This document shows positions 6,875-8,513 of a DNA stretch of 8,513 nt, in pieces. A model generated the notes under the pieces. That model saw nothing but the letters and a program-made list of their open reading frames with translations, was not told the origin of the DNA and ran no database searches. The position numbers and the translations under genes were made by a program. Position 1 is the stretch's first letter. Every line of letters begins with the position of its first letter. Source of the DNA: an uncultured Bacilli bacterium (lineage in GTDB: Bacteria > Bacillota_I > Bacilli_A > RFN20 > CAG-826); NCBI GenBank assembly GCA_934133115.1, contig CAKPAV010000061.1, positions 1 through 8,513 on the forward strand. Direction: 5' to 3'.

Positions 6875-7845
6875 AATAAGAAGCTCCATCTATGACCCAT
6901 AAAGATAATAATTATAGTTACAACTAAAGAAGTAACAAGTAATGAGTCAATACGATCAAGAACTCCACCATGTCCTTTTAACAAAGTACCAAAATCTTTA
7001 ACTTGATAGTTACGTTTAATAGAAGAGAAAATGAAATCTCCCAAATTAGCGGTTAATGGCATAATAAGTGAAACAATTAAAATATTATACCAATGTTCAT
7101 AGTCAAAGATATCCTTTAAAATTGGATGCTTATAATACGCTAATAAAAAAGCAAATAAGAAACTTAATACTGTAGAGGTAACAACTCCACCAACAAATCC
7201 TTCCCAAGTCTTTTTTGGTGATATCCTTTCATTCATTTTATTTCTTCCAAATAATATGCCAAAGAAATAAGCACCAGCATCTGATAAGAATGTTCCTAAA
7301 ATAACATAAACTAGAAGTGTTGAATTTTCGACATCGAAAAATCCCGGCTCTACTCCACATGCTGGACGGAATCGTAAATAAAGGAAAGATTGAATTGCTA
7401 GTCCCATAAACACCATCATCGTACATAAATATGTAGCATCTGAAACATTAAATTTTTCATGATTAAGCGTTAAGAAAAATAACACTAAAAACCCTACAGC
7501 AATACCAATAACCGAAACATTTATGGATTTATCGACATTAAATGCATTAACAAATGACCAGTGCTCTATTTCCCAACCAAAGTCAATTAAATTATTTTTA
7601 ATTAACGTCCAGAAAATAAAAGAATATGTTACTACGTGTACAAAAATATGTAAGAATAAACTATAAGATTTATTTTTGGTGGCATTAATAAATTCATGGC
7701 AAGCAAAAAATGTTGCTGCAAATACTAAAATAGCGAAAAACCATCCACCTATAAATAAACATGGAGCACAAACTAATACTAATATTAAAGCAGTAACAAT
7801 GCGATCATTCATTGACTTCTTTGCATCAGTGGACAACTTATTCAT
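6871..7845 (-). CDS. cdsA: Phosphatidate cytidylyltransferase (CDP-diacylglycerol synthase)
   Basis: CdsA is an integral membrane enzyme that makes CDP-diacylglycerol from CTP and phosphatidic acid, the precursor of phosphatidylglycerol and cardiolipin. The protein is mostly hydrophobic, with about eight likely membrane segments. Its C-terminal half carries the family signature: DAGAYFFG (189-196), ISPKKTWEG (208-216), GDFIFSSIKR (269-278), KDFG (283-286) and GHGGVLDRIDS (291-301). At 324 residues it is longer than many relatives; the extra length appears to lie in an N-terminal cytosolic stretch (about 1-12) and loops near 85-110 and 160-175. The residue before GHGG is Lys (K290) where Pro is usual. 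The start at 7845 is supported by GGAGGG with a 7-nt spacer inside the end of uppS, which it overlaps by 8 nt. The TGA stop overlaps the dxr start. Confidence 0.96.
   Translation of the reverse strand: MNKLSTDAKKSMNDRIVTALILVLVCAPCLFIGGWFFAILVFAATFFACHEFINATKNKSYSLFLHIFVHVVTYSFIFWTLIKNNLIDFGWEIEHWSFVNAFNVDKSINVSVIGIAVGFLVLFFLTLNHEKFNVSDATYLCTMMVFMGLAIQSFLYLRFRPACGVEPGFFDVENSTLLVYVILGTFLSDAGAYFFGILFGRNKMNERISPKKTWEGFVGGVVTSTVLSFLFAFLLAYYKHPILKDIFDYEHWYNILIVSLIMPLTANLGDFIFSSIKRNYQVKDFGTLLKGHGGVLDRIDSLLVTSLVVTIIIIFMGHRWSFLL
6884..6887 (-). promoter_or_regulatory. Ribosome binding site of dxr
   Basis: GGAG on the minus strand lies 9 nt before the ATG at 6874-6872, inside the cdsA end. It decides between two in-frame ATGs: the upstream one (6889-6887) runs into this GGAG and could not use it. 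Confidence 0.75.
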
Positions 7846-8513
7846 TCTTTAGCCCTCCAAATCTTCTATCTCTTTTTTGATAAATCTCTAAACATTTAAT
7901 AAGCTCATCTTTAGTAAAACTTGGCCAAGGTGTAGTAGGAAATATCATTTCAGCATACGCTAATTCCCATAACATATAATTTGATATTCTTTGTTCACCA
8001 GAAGTTCTAATCATTAAGTCTACTGGAGGTAAACCATGACACATCATATGGTTTTCAAATATTGTTTCATCAATTTGAGAAATATCAACCTTATTATCTT
8101 TAACATCCTTAGCAAGACTTATTGCCGCTCTAACAATTTCATCTTTACCACCATAATTTAAACAAACATTAAAAACATGTTTGGTTAAGTCTTTTGTCAT
8201 GTTCATCGAACGTTTTATTGTTTCTTGGGTGTGCAATGGTAAACGATTAATATCGCCCATTAAATGAACTCTGACACCTTTTTCAATAAATTCTTCAATA
8301 TTATCATTAAAGAAATCATCTAAATAGTAAAAAAGATGGTCAATTTCATCTTGAGGTCTTTTCCAGTTTTCTGTAGAAAAAGCGTATAGACTTACGCAAT
8401 AAATATTTAAATCACAACAAGCTCGAACAATTTCTATAACTCTTTTGCAACCTTCTTTATGGCCTAAATGTCTAGGAAGTAATCTTTTTTTAGCCCAACG
8501 GCCATTCCCATCC
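7838..8513 (-). CDS. uppS: Undecaprenyl diphosphate synthase (isoprenyl transferase), 5' end outside window
   Basis: UppS is a cis-prenyltransferase that extends farnesyl diphosphate with isopentenyl diphosphate to the C55 lipid carrier needed for peptidoglycan and wall polymers. The frame is open from the right edge down to the TAA at 7838 and gives 224 residues. The first complete codon (8512-8510) is the Asp of the DGNGRWAKKR motif, the expected catalytic Asp, so about 25 N-terminal residues are missing. In fragment numbering, FSTENWKRP is at 45-53, NYGGKDEI at 119-126, DLMIRTSGEQR at 165-175, then SNYMLWELAYAE, WPSF and YQKRDRRFGG at the C-terminus. The ATG at 8260 is internal: strongly conserved family sequence precedes it. 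Its substrate route links to dxr downstream. The frr gene usually lies upstream, but that cannot be seen here. Confidence 0.97.
   Translation of the reverse strand, partial: DGNGRWAKKRLLPRHLGHKEGCKRVIEIVRACCDLNIYCVSLYAFSTENWKRPQDEIDHLFYYLDDFFNDNIEEFIEKGVRVHLMGDINRLPLHTQETIKRSMNMTKDLTKHVFNVCLNYGGKDEIVRAAISLAKDVKDNKVDISQIDETIFENHMMCHGLPPVDLMIRTSGEQRISNYMLWELAYAEMIFPTTPWPSFTKDELIKCLEIYQKRDRRFGGLKNE
7853..7858 (-). promoter_or_regulatory. Ribosome binding site of cdsA
   Basis: GGAGGG on the minus strand lies 7 nt before the cdsA ATG (7845-7843). It is encoded by the Gly-Gly codons of the conserved RRFGG end of uppS, so one sequence serves both the UppS C-terminus and cdsA initiation. Confidence 0.85.

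Noticed and set aside
6875..6889. Upstream ATG at 6889 as the dxr start (adds five residues, MELLI)
   Set aside because: It has no clear Shine-Dalgarno, overlaps the GGAG that serves the next ATG, and would place extra residues before the canonical RKIILLGASGSIG start.
8260..8262. ATG at 8260 as the start of uppS (140-residue protein)
   Set aside because: The same frame stays open to the window edge and encodes the conserved DGNGRW and FSTENW motifs upstream, so this Met is internal and the gene is cut by the window.

Overview
The window is a strongly AT-rich stretch of bacterial chromosome carrying one compact, minus-strand gene block. Read in the direction of transcription it runs uppS (cut by the right window edge) - cdsA - dxr - rseP/rasP - polC - tRNA-Pro. 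PolC-type replicase, low GC and this gene order point to a low-GC Bacillota (Firmicutes), most likely in or near Bacilli/Erysipelotrichia or the RF39-like uncultured lineages. The order matches the Bacillus-type frr-uppS-cdsA-dxr-rasP-proS-polC cluster. UppS and Dxr imply peptidoglycan lipid-carrier synthesis and an MEP isoprenoid pathway, so a wall-less Mycoplasma is unlikely. The tryptophans I checked use TGG, and TGA closes polC and cdsA, so the ordinary bacterial code fits.

Layout: about 7838-8513 is uppS without its N-terminus; 6871-7845 is cdsA; 5714-6874 is dxr; 4530-5723 is the site-2 protease gene; 133-4509 is polC; 25-100 is tRNA-Pro(CGG) with an encoded CCA. The first four genes overlap by 8, 4 and 10 nt, each with a clear Shine-Dalgarno sequence inside the preceding gene, so translational coupling is expected. 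polC follows rseP after only 20 nt, with a poor ribosome binding site. A further 32 nt holds a TATAAT box and a short hairpin before the tRNA. No stretch over 300 bases lacks a gene. The operon promoter must lie to the right of the window.

Functionally, the block joins membrane and envelope supply to replication. Dxr commits carbon to isoprenoids, UppS makes the undecaprenyl carrier, CdsA makes CDP-diacylglycerol for phospholipids, RseP is an intramembrane protease, and PolC is the replicative polymerase.

I see no mobile element, CRISPR array, phage gene or new system; this is conserved core genome. The points worth a second look are small: no proS between rseP and polC, a tRNA directly after polC with a promoter/terminator layout that may insulate it from polC readthrough, and a few substitutions at normally conserved positions (Dxr Ser to Cys, PolC SHGTG, CdsA LLKGHGG).
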